Assembly (NCBI GenBank): GCA_017445755.1
Contig: JAFSSE010000041.1
Span: forward strand, 124,001 to 188,000
Origin: Bacteroidales bacterium
GTDB taxonomy: Bacteria > Bacteroidota > Bacteroidia > Bacteroidales > UBA932
Direction: 5' to 3'
DNA: 64,000 bases
In this document: positions 1 through 9,455 of the stretch, piece by piece
Numbering within the stretch: position 1 is the stretch's first letter
Layout: every line of letters starts with the position of its first letter
Position numbers and translations under genes: made by a program
Notes under the pieces: generated by a model
What the model was told of the DNA's origin: nothing
Databases searched by the model: none
Seen by the model: only the letters and a program-made list of their open reading frames with translations

Positions 1-412
1 AGATAAGGAGGTAGTCGATAGTTTTGTTCCCGGTCCACTCCATGCACTTTCCGATATAGTCCGCGATGTATTTTCCGGGCCGGAAGGAAGGGTCGGTCAT
101 GGGGTCCCAGCGGGCGCGGATTCCGCTGTTGGTTGTGGAACCGACCTTCCCGGTCGAGACTATGTTCCCGGCGACGTCAATGAGCATCTGGGTCCCGTCC
201 GGCAGGATCAGGAAGGTGCATTCTCCGGTTGTTGTGTTGATGAAATGGATATCCAGCTCACCTTCCGTCCAGGCGGCGAGGGGAGAGCCGATTCCTTCCC
301 GGGTGCTTCCGCTTCCCGGGATGACTACAGGTCCGTTTCCGCTGTTGTCCTGGCAGCCCGAAAGGAGGAGGGTCAGGAGCAAAACAAGTAAGGTCATTCT
401 TTTTATCTGCAT
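1..412 (-). CDS. MBL-fold hydrolase lipoprotein, C-terminus outside window (fourth paralog of the operon)
   Basis: The visible 137 codons encode an SPII signal (LLSGC, Cys about residue 20), a low-complexity Gly/Pro/Ser linker, and then the N-terminal strand motifs shared with three other genes in this window: LDIHFINT, GECTFLILPDGT and MLIDVAGN. The metal-binding HxHxDH motif would lie beyond position 1, so activity cannot be judged. The start at 412 overlaps the stop of the upstream paralog (403-405) by 10 bp, which points to translational coupling; an inner ATG at 397 is an alternative. It is the last visible gene of the minus-strand operon. Membership in the ComEC/Rec2-like MBL hydrolases is inferred from similarity to the complete paralogs here. 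Confidence 0.85.
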   Translation of the reverse strand, partial: MQIKRMTLLVLLLTLLLSGCQDNSGNGPVVIPGSGSTREGIGSPLAAWTEGELDIHFINTTTGECTFLILPDGTQMLIDVAGNIVSTGKVGSTTNSGIRARWDPMTDPSFRPGKYIADYIGKCMEWTGNKTIDYLLI

Positions 413-1740
413 GCGTATGGTCCGAAGATACCCTTGACACGGTACTGCTGGTCCGTGTCATCAAGGGTGTAGATGGAATAAATCCGCCCCTCCGGCTGGA
501 CCCGGACGACAACGTGTCCGGAGGTTTCCTGGAAGCGGGACATATAACTTGCGAGCGTGACCTTGTTGTCATCGGTCATGTTCGTCGTGAAAACCTTGCA
601 GTTGGCAGAGGCGCTGAAAACCCTTCCGATGGTGGCCAGGTTCGGCTGCACGTTCCGCCAGACACCGACAATCATGAAATCGGGCGTAAGCGCCCCGAGG
701 AGGGTGTCGCTGTTGGTGTTGGCCGTGCCATGATGGCAGGCCTTCATGCCTTCCACATGACCCACGACCTTTGCAATCGGCGCTTCGATATCCTTGTACG
801 GATAGTTAGACCGGCCGTTATACTGGATGTCCCCTCCGGTAAACCAGTCGAACATTCCGTAGCTGAGATGGAGAACACAGCTGAGGGTGTTCTCATAGGG
901 AAGCCGGGCATCGTCTGAGGCCACGGCCTTGTAGCCCTGCAGCGTAGAGAGGGCGGGCATCGCAGTCAGCGAGCCGTTCCCGCTACCGGTCCACGTATAT
1001 CCGTTGGCCGCGAGATTCCTTACCTCGAAATCGTACTTGTCCTTTTCGTGGAGGAGGACTATCTGGTCATTCCTGCCGGCGGTGAAACGTTCGCTGACGG
1101 CACCGTAGGCGCTTTTCGCCCAGTTGATAAAATTGTAATAGTTGGTCATCGCCGTCGCGCTTGTCGGGTCCGAAGAGGGGAGGTCGTCCAGCGTGCCCCG
1201 GTCCAGTATTACGTCAAATGGAATGTTTCCCCCGACTTCCGTGATACCGGTCTTGAGGAATTTTCCGGAGGTGTGGGAGGGGAGCGAAGATTTGTATGAA
1301 CCCATGTGGTCGCCATGGAAATGGCTTACCATCATATAATTGATTCTTCCTTCCGCGACCTCAGGGAGGTATTTCCGGATATAGTCCGTGATGACCTGTC
1401 CGGAGGTGATACTGTCACTCGGCTTGGCGTCGGTCGGCGGTTTTTCGTCAGTCTTTGACAACAACGAGCCGGCGGCGTCGATAAGCATGGTCGTCCCGTC
1501 GGGGAGGATGTAAAAGAAACATTCTCCGCGGCCGCTGTTTATCGAATGGATATCCAGGCACCCCTCCTGCCAGGCGGGAAGGGGGTCACCAATAGTGACT
1601 TTGTTGAGGACGAAAGCGGTTTCTTCCCCTCCGCTTCCGTCGGTATGGGGAAGTTGTACGGGTCCGTTTCCGGAATCCTCCCGGCACGAGGCCAGGAGGA
1701 TCGGGAAAAGGAGAGTTAAAAGAATGCTAATTTTCTTCAT
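403..1740 (-). CDS. MBL-fold metallohydrolase lipoprotein (ComEC/Rec2-like MBL domain)
   Basis: This 445-residue protein has an SPII signal (LLASC, Cys 19), so it is probably a lipoprotein of the periplasm or cell surface. The MBL fold shows as ILPDGTTMLIDAAGS (about 78-92), the metal-binding HFHGDH (140-145), a GGD whose Asp is near 304, and a HHGT motif near 336-339. This layout is that of the MBL domain found in ComEC/Rec2-like proteins. The C-terminus, YTLDD then GPYACR, is shared with the paralogs at 9456 and 14180. The substrate is unknown. Its place after SusD in a sulfatase and glycosidase operon suggests hydrolysis of an ester, lactone, phosphate or amide on a glycan, but that is inference. 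Confidence 0.9.
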   Translation of the reverse strand: MKKISILLTLLFPILLASCREDSGNGPVQLPHTDGSGGEETAFVLNKVTIGDPLPAWQEGCLDIHSINSGRGECFFYILPDGTTMLIDAAGSLLSKTDEKPPTDAKPSDSITSGQVITDYIRKYLPEVAEGRINYMMVSHFHGDHMGSYKSSLPSHTSGKFLKTGITEVGGNIPFDVILDRGTLDDLPSSDPTSATAMTNYYNFINWAKSAYGAVSERFTAGRNDQIVLLHEKDKYDFEVRNLAANGYTWTGSGNGSLTAMPALSTLQGYKAVASDDARLPYENTLSCVLHLSYGMFDWFTGGDIQYNGRSNYPYKDIEAPIAKVVGHVEGMKACHHGTANTNSDTLLGALTPDFMIVGVWRNVQPNLATIGRVFSASANCKVFTTNMTDDNKVTLASYMSRFQETSGHVVVRVQPEGRIYSIYTLDDTDQQYRVKGIFGPYACR

Positions 1741-1749
1741 TTCAAACGA

Positions 1750-3477
1750 TTAATATCCGGGATTCTGGGTAAGGAGCGGGCAGATTGTCCTCTCGTTAAT
1801 CGGAATCGGATAGAGGTACTGACGCTTCGAAAAGCCCCTCTCGACCTCACGGGTGTACCAGCCGGGATAGGCCTCGATGCCGGACATATCGATGGAGGAG
1901 TCGGGCCTCATCGAGGGACGGAAGTCCTTCGGGAAGGGCCAGTAACCGGTAGCTTCATTTGCCTGGCTCTCAGCGATTGACGGAAGGCCATAGACATAGG
2001 TTCCGGGGCCGAGAACACTCTCGCAGCACCTCCAGCGGATGAGGTCGAACCACCTGCGGTTCTCCCAGCAGAGTTCGATGCGGCGCTCGTTACGGATAAT
2101 TTTCCTAAGGGCCGAAGGGGTCGTCTCCGTGATGGCCGGATACTTTGTGGTTTCGCTGACCGAGCACTTGTAGGCGCGGGCGCGGACCTGGTTGATGGCG
2201 TTGAAAAGTTCGGCGTCAATCTGTCCGAGTTCCAGTTTCGCCTCGGCGAACATCAGAAGGACATCCGCATAGCGCATGATCCTCTGGGGCGTATCGGTGA
2301 GACGGTCGTCAATCCACTCCTCGTCAACAAATTTTTTGAGGACGAAGCCGTTGTAGGAACAGTCCTTTGAAACCGGCTTGGTGTCGTTGTTCTTGACCAT
2401 GAGTCCGGTCGAGACCTGGAGGGTCGTAGCTGCGCTCGGACGGGGGTTGTAGATATAATCCATGAACTCCTCATCGAAGGGGGCTACAACCTCGCTGAGC
2501 CGGGGATCGCGGTTCTTGAAGATATCTGCCGGGTCGTACAGCGGGGACTCCCAGACCATCTTTCCGTCCGTGCAAGGGAAGGCGAAAATGAGGTCCCAGG
2601 CGGGCTGGGCGACGGAGGTGCCGCCGTTGTTGCGCGGATAGAAGGAACGGGTCGCGGCTTCATCGTAAGAGTGCACGCCGAGGTCGTTCGAAGTGTAGAG
2701 GGCGAAAATCGTCTCGTCGGAGACCTTGGTCGAGGACTTGAAGTACTCGCCGTAGTCCGGATGGAGCTTATAGACGCCGAGGTCCATACAGTTCTTCGCC
2801 GCCTCGGCGCAGGTCGCCCAGTCGTTCATCAGGAGGGCTGCCCTCGCCTTCATGGCATAGGCGGCACCCTTGGTTGCACGCTTGGTCTGGTTGCCGCTGT
2901 AGGAGACGGGAAGGTCCGCAGCGGCCTCGTCGAAGTCCTTGTAGATCTGCTTCAGAACGACCTCACGGTCGGTTCTTCCTAGCTCATAGGCCTCCTCGAG
3001 GGTGATATAGTCCGTATAGAAGGGGACGTCCCCGAAGTTTGCGATGAGGTACATGTAGAAGCACGCCCTGAGGAACTTTGCTTCCGCCGTGTACTGGGCA
3101 ATCTTCGCAGGGGTCAGGTCCTTGGCCTTGTCCATGCTGTAGAGGATGGTGTTGGCGCGGGCGACGCCCTTGAAGTGGTTGGTCCACTCACCGGCGCCCT
3201 GGCTCCAGGTACTGGAGATGGTTCCGCCAACCCAGTCGTAAAGCTGGGTTCTCTGGCTCCAGTCGTCAGTCCAGCGGTCGGTGTTGAAAAGACGGGTGCA
3301 CTCGTTTTTCCATAGGGCGGGACGGTAAAGTCCGTTGAGGGAGAGTTCAATCTCCTGGTCGGTCGAATACCAGTTCTCAGACGACCCTTCGGAAAGCGGG
3401 TTGAGATTCAGATCGACGCAGCCGGTCAGCACTGCTACCGCTGCAAATACAGAAATTATATGATTTTTCATTGTCAT
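1750..3477 (-). CDS. SusD-family outer-membrane glycan-binding lipoprotein (RagB/SusD)
   Basis: The 575-residue protein opens with an SPII signal (VLTGC) followed by a mature N-terminus typical of SusD proteins (LNLNPLSEGSSENW). Repeated TPR-like helices are visible, such as AEAKFLRACFYMYLIANFGD, as is the C-terminal region with IRNERRIELCWENRRWFDL, a classic SusD signature. It should form the lid on the SusC barrel at 4878-7958 and bind the target glycan at the cell surface. Unusually, a BACON lipoprotein gene lies between SusC and SusD. An alternative start is the third codon (3471). The family assignment is firm; the ligand is unknown. Confidence 0.96.
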   Translation of the reverse strand: MTMKNHIISVFAAVAVLTGCVDLNLNPLSEGSSENWYSTDQEIELSLNGLYRPALWKNECTRLFNTDRWTDDWSQRTQLYDWVGGTISSTWSQGAGEWTNHFKGVARANTILYSMDKAKDLTPAKIAQYTAEAKFLRACFYMYLIANFGDVPFYTDYITLEEAYELGRTDREVVLKQIYKDFDEAAADLPVSYSGNQTKRATKGAAYAMKARAALLMNDWATCAEAAKNCMDLGVYKLHPDYGEYFKSSTKVSDETIFALYTSNDLGVHSYDEAATRSFYPRNNGGTSVAQPAWDLIFAFPCTDGKMVWESPLYDPADIFKNRDPRLSEVVAPFDEEFMDYIYNPRPSAATTLQVSTGLMVKNNDTKPVSKDCSYNGFVLKKFVDEEWIDDRLTDTPQRIMRYADVLLMFAEAKLELGQIDAELFNAINQVRARAYKCSVSETTKYPAITETTPSALRKIIRNERRIELCWENRRWFDLIRWRCCESVLGPGTYVYGLPSIAESQANEATGYWPFPKDFRPSMRPDSSIDMSGIEAYPGWYTREVERGFSKRQYLYPIPINERTICPLLTQNPGY

Positions 3478-3488
3478 GATCGCCTTTA

Positions 3489-4865
3489 TTATTCAACAAC
3501 CATAATTTTCGGATTCTCCGGAACCTGCAGACTCAATTCATAATCTGTTACAGCTTCCAGGAATTTACCTGCAAAACGAAGGGCATCACCCTTGACAAGC
3601 TCGCTGCTTTCGGATCCGGCGCTGTTGACCTGGGAAGTGCAGGTGAAGCGGAAAGCGGCTTTTTCGGTATTCTTTGTCAGCGTGTAGGTTCTAATGATAA
3701 TAGCATTGACCTCGGTGGGATTCTCCAGGGTCTTGTCGCCGCTGGGATTGTACTGCAGCGTTACGCCTTCGAGCTCTTTCCATTCCTCCCCGTCCAGAAC
3801 CTCGCATTTCCAATCCCTCATAACGCCTGCACCGTTGGGGCGGAGGGCGAAATTGAGCTTGATTTTGGTTCCTGCCGCAAGCGGGGCGCCGCTCTCGGTA
3901 GGAGCGCTCCAGAGGATGTAATCATTTACCCAGGTGCCATAGATGCAGGGTTCTCCACGGGTACCTACGCGACGTTTATGTTTCTTGGTTGAGTAGGCGC
4001 TTTTGTCGCTTCCGTTGAAGTACTCAAGCTTTCCGTTACCGGAAACCTGGGAGTTGAAATAAGGATCGCCAACGTTACCGGGCTTGTTGTCGTCATCAAG
4101 CGAAACTTTTTCGATACCGCCTTGGCGGAGGTTTTCAATCTGAGCCGTTTCAAATTCCCACTCGGCAAGAACGGTTCCGGCGGCGGGTTTCACGGGATCG
4201 AGACCTGCGGCCTTGGCCTTCGCCTGGGTAATCGTGACAGTGTAGGACGTGACATAGGCGTCATCTTCCGTGGAGACGGTAAGGTTCGCGGTCACTTCGC
4301 TCTCGGTGTTGGTGTTGGCGGGGAAGGAAACGGTGACAGTACCGTTGCCGCTACCGGAAGCCGGGCTCGGAACGAAGGAAGCGTTATCGCTCTTTACAGT
4401 CCATGAAACATCGCCCGACACACTGAAGCTGGAGCTCGTCTTGTCGGCATCGACTGAAATCGAAGTCGGGGAGACAGAGAAGGTCTTTTTGACAACCTCT
4501 TTCTCGGTTCCCGCCTGCTGGATTTCAATTCGGGTCATGATAATGTCCCGCTCTGTGTCGACAATCGCGGCGCTGGTGTAGCGGAGGGTCGAAGCAGTGT
4601 TGGCCGAAGCGGTGAAGGTAAGGACGGAATCCGCCCTGGAGAAGGTCAGCCAGGGGTCTTTTTCCGGGATGCGGACGTCGAAGTCCATATTCGTGGAAAC
4701 GGTCGCAGTGACGGAACCGCCTTCCGCGGGGATAGCGGCTTCGGAAGAGAGCGTGACCTTTACCTGGTTACCCTCGTAATCGGAAAAATCTATCGAATTG
4801 TTCGAAGTCGGGGTGCATCCGAAAAGCACCGCGGCAGAGCATATGATATAAAATAACTTTTTCAT
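3489..4865 (-). CDS. BACON-domain surface lipoprotein, SusE/F-like position
   Basis: This is a 458-residue lipoprotein (signal ending VLFGC, Cys 17). Two BACON-type beta-sandwich modules follow, about residues 35-123 and 130-215. The second contains WTVKSDNASFVPSPASGSG, the usual BACON pattern. The remaining half (about 225-458) is rich in aromatic residues and looks like a carbohydrate-binding beta-sandwich: it opens with LAEWEFET and has many Trp, Tyr and Asn residues. BACON domains are mostly spacers or weak binders on Bacteroidota surface proteins, so this is probably a surface glycan-binding protein. Its position between SusC and SusD, rather than after SusD, is atypical. No catalytic motif is visible. 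Confidence 0.85.
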   Translation of the reverse strand: MKKLFYIICSAAVLFGCTPTSNNSIDFSDYEGNQVKVTLSSEAAIPAEGGSVTATVSTNMDFDVRIPEKDPWLTFSRADSVLTFTASANTASTLRYTSAAIVDTERDIIMTRIEIQQAGTEKEVVKKTFSVSPTSISVDADKTSSSFSVSGDVSWTVKSDNASFVPSPASGSGNGTVTVSFPANTNTESEVTANLTVSTEDDAYVTSYTVTITQAKAKAAGLDPVKPAAGTVLAEWEFETAQIENLRQGGIEKVSLDDDNKPGNVGDPYFNSQVSGNGKLEYFNGSDKSAYSTKKHKRRVGTRGEPCIYGTWVNDYILWSAPTESGAPLAAGTKIKLNFALRPNGAGVMRDWKCEVLDGEEWKELEGVTLQYNPSGDKTLENPTEVNAIIIRTYTLTKNTEKAAFRFTCTSQVNSAGSESSELVKGDALRFAGKFLEAVTDYELSLQVPENPKIMVVE

Positions 4866-4877
4866 ATCCGAGGTCGT

Positions 4878-7800
4878 TTAGAAGGTGATCTGAACGCCGC
4901 CGGTGAAGGTCTTCACCATATAGGCGCTGAGGTTCGTGTAAGCTTCCGGATCCCAGCCCTGAGGGAAGTTGCTGATGGAGATGGGATCGGTGGCGCTGGC
5001 ATAGACGCGGAGCCGCTGCATGTTCATCTTCTTGGTAAGCTTGGAAGGAACTGTGTAGCTGAGAGTTATGTTCTTCAGACGGAAGTATGCGCCGTTGAAG
5101 AGCCAGAAGTCGGTCGTCTGCTCGTAGTTGTTCTTCGCGGAGTTGGTAAGGGTGGCGCGAGGATATTTCGCGTTCGCATTCTGCTCCGGAGTCTTGAGCT
5201 CGCTGTAGTACCACTTGTCGTACTCGACCGGGAAGGTGTAGGCGTCGCCGTCGCGATAGACCATCGCCTGGCCCTTATATGCGAGGACGTATCCGACACC
5301 CTGGAAGATCATGGAAAGATCCCAGTTCTTCCATCCGAGGTTGATATTTCCACCATACTGGTAGTGGGGAACTGAGCTGCCGAGGACTACGCGGTCGTAT
5401 TCGGCGTTGATGATGCCGTCGGGCTCGCCGTTAGGGCCGCTGATATCCTCGTACTGGACATCACCCTTCTTTACGGTAGTGTAGAGCTTTGCCGCTTCGA
5501 GGAGCTGCTCGTCCGTCAGGAAGAGACCGGGGCTGCGGTAGCCGTACCAGGCGTTGTACTCGACGCCTTCCTTAATGATATTGCTGGAAAGGTCCTGATA
5601 TCCACCGAGGTTACCCATAATCGAGGTGTAGTCGGACATATTGAAGCTCAGGGCATAGGTGAAGTCACCCTTGCGGTCGTTCCAGCCGATCTGGAACTCC
5701 CAGCCGTTTGTATACATGTCACCGATATTGTCCTTCGGGTCGGAGTATCCGAGCACATCCGGAATCTTCCTGCTGAGGAGCATGCCGTAGGTGGTCTTGT
5801 GGTAGAGGTCACCGGTGAAGTTCAGGCGGTTCTTGAAGAGGTTTACATCGATACCGAGATCCCAGGTCTTGGTGGTTTCCCAGGTGATGGACTCAATGGC
5901 ATAATCGACCTGAGAGGCCGTCATTGCGGAGTAGATGGTTTCACCTGCCATCATCGGGGTCGAGCCGATGGAAATGGTGGACTGCCAGGGGTAGTTACCG
6001 ATACGCTCGTTACCGAGGGTACCATAGGAGAGGCGCAGCTTGAGGAAGTCCAGGGCGCTGCCCTTGAGGCCCGCCATGAAGGGTTCTTCAGTTGCTACCC
6101 AGCCGAAGGATGCGGAAGGGTAGATACCGGTCCGGTAGCCGGGGGCGAAGCGGGAGGAGGAATCTGCACGGAGGTTCCCCTGGAGGAGGTAACGTCCCTT
6201 GTAATCGTAGGTTAAACGGCCGAAGTAGGAGGAGTATGCATACTCGGAAGCGTTTCCTGTCGGGAAGTTGCTGCCATCGACGAGGTAATTCTTGTTCGCG
6301 AGGTTCATGTACGGATATCCTCCGAGTTCAATCTGGTCGCTGCCGGCGGTGAGGGACTCGCTGAAAGCGTAAAAGTCCTCGTAACCGAGGAGGGCTGTCA
6401 TGTGGTGGTCCTTTCCGAAGTCGGCCCTGTAGTTAAGCAGGAGCTGCTTTGTGATATCCTTCGAATCGGAACGGCTTTCAACCAACTTGTTATAGGTACA
6501 GCCGCTGAGCGGATTCTCGGAGAGGATGCCGGGCTGGCGGTAGTAGTATGCCTGCTGGACATAGTCCTTGGACTTGTTGGTCCTGAGGGAAGGGGCGAAG
6601 ACACCGGTAATCGTGAAGTTCTTGAAAGGAGTAATCACGAGGGAGGCCTTTCCGAAGAAGGCGTCATGCTCGGTGTGGACGAAACCGCCGGCGTGGAGGC
6701 GGGCATAGGTGTTCGTCCCGTTGTTACCGGGGCCCATAGTGCCGTCAGACCAGACCGCGACGTAAATCGGGTTGTACTTGAAGGCGGCCTGGACAGGGTT
6801 TACCTGGTTGTTGTTCGTGACCCGGTGGTTGAAGGACATGTCGAAGGACGCGGAGATAAAATTGTTGATCTTCACGTCATTGTTGATCCTCGAAGTATAG
6901 ATCTCATAGTTGCGGCCGTAGTAGAGGGCGTCCTCGTTGGAGTAGGAGAGCATCGCGCGGGACTTGATGTTCTTGTTACCGTAGCTGACGGAGAGGCGGT
7001 GCTTGTGCTGAGGGGCCCACTTTTTAATCATGAGGGCATCCCAGTCCGTAATCGGATAGGTGTCAGGGTCAATCGCGTTGTTTGCGAGATAGTTGTTGAC
7101 ATAGTCCTCAGGATACTGGAAGTACTCTTTCCCGGGAGTGTTTCCGGCATCGTTCCACTGGGCTTCGTTCTGGAGCTCCATGAAACGGACGACATCGACC
7201 TGCTTCGGGGCCGCTGTACGGCGGTTTATCGAGAAGGAGCCGTTGTAGTCGATGGAGAGATGGCCTTCCTTTGCACGCTTGGTGGTGATGAGGACGACAC
7301 CGGCCGCTGCACGGGCTCCGTAGATGGAAGCGGAGGCAGCGTCTTTCAGGACGGTGATGTTCTCAATTGCATCGACATCGACTTCAGCGAGCGAAGATAC
7401 CGGAACGCCGTCCGCAATAAGGAGCGGGTCGGAGTCGCCGATAGTCGTGACACCACGGACGCGAATGGTAGCGCTGGCGCCAGGGAGACCGCTTGTACGG
7501 GTTACCTGGACACCCGGCATCGAGCCCTGGAGGGCCTGGGCGAGGCCTGCGGACTGGATGGCGGAAATCTTGTTGCCGTCAACTGCGGCGACAGCACCGG
7601 TGAGGTCTTTCTTCTTCACGGTGCCGTAACCGATGACGACGACTTCGTCGAGAAGTTTGCTGTCTTCCTGGAGGATGACGTCGATGCGCTCACGATTTCC
7701 GACGGTCGTCTCGAAGGTCTCGTAGCCGACGAAGGAAATCTCCAGGACCGCTTTGGCGGAAGAGACGGTGAGCGTGTAGCGTCCGTCAACGTCGGTCGTG

Positions 7801-7958
7801 GTCCCGTTGAGGGTGCCTTTCTCGACGACTCCGGCGCCAATCACGGAGAGTCCGTCCTTGTCCAGGACGGTTCCCGTCACCTTGACGGGCTTCTGGGCCG
7901 AAAGGACCAGAGCTCCGAAAAGCAAGGCGGAGAGTGTTAGAATCAATTTTTTGGTCAT
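4878..7958 (-). CDS. SusC-family TonB-dependent outer-membrane transporter
   Basis: The ATG at 7958 is chosen because it opens a Sec signal peptide (MTKKLILTLSALLFGALVLS); an upstream ATG at 8042 in the same frame adds 28 residues that do not fit the family and would run into the preceding FAD oxidoreductase gene. The 1026-residue product has an N-terminal carboxypeptidase-regulatory-like domain, the SusC signature DEVVVIGYGT, a plug domain with NITVLKDAASASIYGARAA, and a long beta-barrel ending in an aromatic residue (GGVQITF), as outer-membrane barrels do. It imports oligosaccharides using TonB energy, with the SusD protein encoded at 1750-3477 as partner. The gene is inside the sulfatase/GH27/MBL operon. 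The sugar imported is not evident. Confidence 0.97.
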   Translation of the reverse strand: MTKKLILTLSALLFGALVLSAQKPVKVTGTVLDKDGLSVIGAGVVEKGTLNGTTTDVDGRYTLTVSSAKAVLEISFVGYETFETTVGNRERIDVILQEDSKLLDEVVVIGYGTVKKKDLTGAVAAVDGNKISAIQSAGLAQALQGSMPGVQVTRTSGLPGASATIRVRGVTTIGDSDPLLIADGVPVSSLAEVDVDAIENITVLKDAASASIYGARAAAGVVLITTKRAKEGHLSIDYNGSFSINRRTAAPKQVDVVRFMELQNEAQWNDAGNTPGKEYFQYPEDYVNNYLANNAIDPDTYPITDWDALMIKKWAPQHKHRLSVSYGNKNIKSRAMLSYSNEDALYYGRNYEIYTSRINNDVKINNFISASFDMSFNHRVTNNNQVNPVQAAFKYNPIYVAVWSDGTMGPGNNGTNTYARLHAGGFVHTEHDAFFGKASLVITPFKNFTITGVFAPSLRTNKSKDYVQQAYYYRQPGILSENPLSGCTYNKLVESRSDSKDITKQLLLNYRADFGKDHHMTALLGYEDFYAFSESLTAGSDQIELGGYPYMNLANKNYLVDGSNFPTGNASEYAYSSYFGRLTYDYKGRYLLQGNLRADSSSRFAPGYRTGIYPSASFGWVATEEPFMAGLKGSALDFLKLRLSYGTLGNERIGNYPWQSTISIGSTPMMAGETIYSAMTASQVDYAIESITWETTKTWDLGIDVNLFKNRLNFTGDLYHKTTYGMLLSRKIPDVLGYSDPKDNIGDMYTNGWEFQIGWNDRKGDFTYALSFNMSDYTSIMGNLGGYQDLSSNIIKEGVEYNAWYGYRSPGLFLTDEQLLEAAKLYTTVKKGDVQYEDISGPNGEPDGIINAEYDRVVLGSSVPHYQYGGNINLGWKNWDLSMIFQGVGYVLAYKGQAMVYRDGDAYTFPVEYDKWYYSELKTPEQNANAKYPRATLTNSAKNNYEQTTDFWLFNGAYFRLKNITLSYTVPSKLTKKMNMQRLRVYASATDPISISNFPQGWDPEAYTNLSAYMVKTFTGGVQITF

Positions 7959-7986
7959 AACTATTATTTTATGGTTATTATGTTGT

Positions 7987-9453
7987 TTATCCAAGGAAAG
8001 CCCTCTGGGCAAGCAGGCGGGAGCGGATCTCCGCGGGGTCAAGCTTCCGCGGGGAGGTCCCTCCGGCGGCGGAAAGGGCCGCGGCTATGCCGGCGGCGTG
8101 GCCCATGGCCATACATGGCGGCATGACCCGGACAGCCCCTGCAGCATCCGAGGATGCGGAAATTGCCCTTCCTGCAACGAGGAGGTTGTCGATTTCCAGG
8201 GGGAGGAGCGAACGGTAGGGAAGGCCGTACCACCTTCCGCCTTCGACCGTCCGGTATTCGGTCGTGTTGGCTCCGTTACGGCCGTGGACATCGACCGAAT
8301 TCGAAGCCACGAGGATGCTGTCTTCGGGGACTACGCCTCCGATGAGATCGTCCGCCGTAAGGACATATTCTCCCTTGACATGGCGGGACTCGCGGATTCC
8401 GACGGTGGAACCGGAGGACTTGATGGTCGCTTCTTCGCAGCCGGGGACATATTTATGGAAGAAATTCATCAGTTCCATGACCTGGCGCCGGCCTTCGATT
8501 TCCGCCGCAGTGAGCGATTCGGAGCTCGTTGCGTCAACGTTCGCGATACGGGTGCAGTTGACCGCCCACTCGTCTTTCTTTACGCCCCGGTAGATATTGA
8601 CGGATTTCCGGTTGATATCCCATTCTCCGGCCGCCTCCGCCTTCTCGACCCACCAGTGGAGGGCCCTGTAGCTTACGCCATCGACTTTCCGGAACTCATG
8701 GATATGGGCCATGACATCCGCCGTGAGGCGGTCGGTATCGACATTGTTGATATGGAAAAAGAGGGTTGCCGGCTGGACTTTTCCGATCTCAGGGTTACCG
8801 TAGTCGCAGGGGACCCCGCTTCGTGCGGCGAGGTCGCCGTCCCCGGTCGCGTCTATGAAAACCTTTCCGGAGATGCGTTCAATGCCGCTTCGGGTCAGGA
8901 CCCTGATGCCGCTGATCCTGCTTCCCCTGACAATGGGATCGACGAGGGAGGCATGGAAAAGGACCCTTACTCCCGCCTCGGCGCACATAGAGTCGAGGAC
9001 GAATTTCATAATTTCCGCATCAAAGGGCGTGCAGTGGTCATGACCCTTGGTTATCCAGGCGGAGAAAGGAGTCCCGGCGCGGACCTCCGAAGGGTGGATG
9101 GCCCCTCCGAGGGCGACCATCCGGTCCACGATTTCCGAGAAAAGTCCCCGGATGATCATGAGCTCTCCGGTCGTGTCATAGCAGGTCATAAATGGCGCGA
9201 CAAGGCCCCTTGTGGCCATGCCTCCAAGGCAGCCGCCCTGCTCGACGATCATAGTCGAGGCGCCGCTTCTTGCCGCCGCAATGGCTGCGCAGACGCCTGC
9301 GGGGCCTCCGCCGACAACTACAACGTCGGCCGAGGCGATTTCTTTTTCGCTTTTTCTCTCCGAAGAGCAGGAGGACAGTCCTCCGACGCTTGCGAGGGCA
9401 AGCCCTCCGGCTATGGCGCCGCCGCTGCCTTTAAGGAATTCTCTTCTTTTCAT
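7987..9453 (-). CDS. Tat-signal FAD-dependent oxidoreductase (PF12831-like)
   Basis: The start at 9453 gives a twin-arginine signal (MKRREFLKGSGGAIAGG) with a possible lipobox (LSSC, Cys 29), so the enzyme probably folds with FAD in the cytoplasm and is exported to the periplasm. The dinucleotide-binding motif GGGPAGVCAAIAAA begins near residue 48, and the C-terminal FAD motif reads LLVAGRAISASSDAAGAVRV. The overall pattern, including GGMATRGLVAPF and SGSTVGIRESRHVKGEY, matches the FAD_oxidored (PF12831) group. Reactions in this group are poorly characterised. Within the operon it sits 2 bp after an MBL gene and directly before SusC. An oxidative step on a glycan or a released sugar is an inference. 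Two cytosolic relatives lie at 18195 and 21294. Confidence 0.9.
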   Translation of the reverse strand: MKRREFLKGSGGAIAGGLALASVGGLSSCSSERKSEKEIASADVVVVGGGPAGVCAAIAAARSGASTMIVEQGGCLGGMATRGLVAPFMTCYDTTGELMIIRGLFSEIVDRMVALGGAIHPSEVRAGTPFSAWITKGHDHCTPFDAEIMKFVLDSMCAEAGVRVLFHASLVDPIVRGSRISGIRVLTRSGIERISGKVFIDATGDGDLAARSGVPCDYGNPEIGKVQPATLFFHINNVDTDRLTADVMAHIHEFRKVDGVSYRALHWWVEKAEAAGEWDINRKSVNIYRGVKKDEWAVNCTRIANVDATSSESLTAAEIEGRRQVMELMNFFHKYVPGCEEATIKSSGSTVGIRESRHVKGEYVLTADDLIGGVVPEDSILVASNSVDVHGRNGANTTEYRTVEGGRWYGLPYRSLLPLEIDNLLVAGRAISASSDAAGAVRVMPPCMAMGHAAGIAAALSAAGGTSPRKLDPAEIRSRLLAQRAFLG

Positions 9454-9455
9454 CT

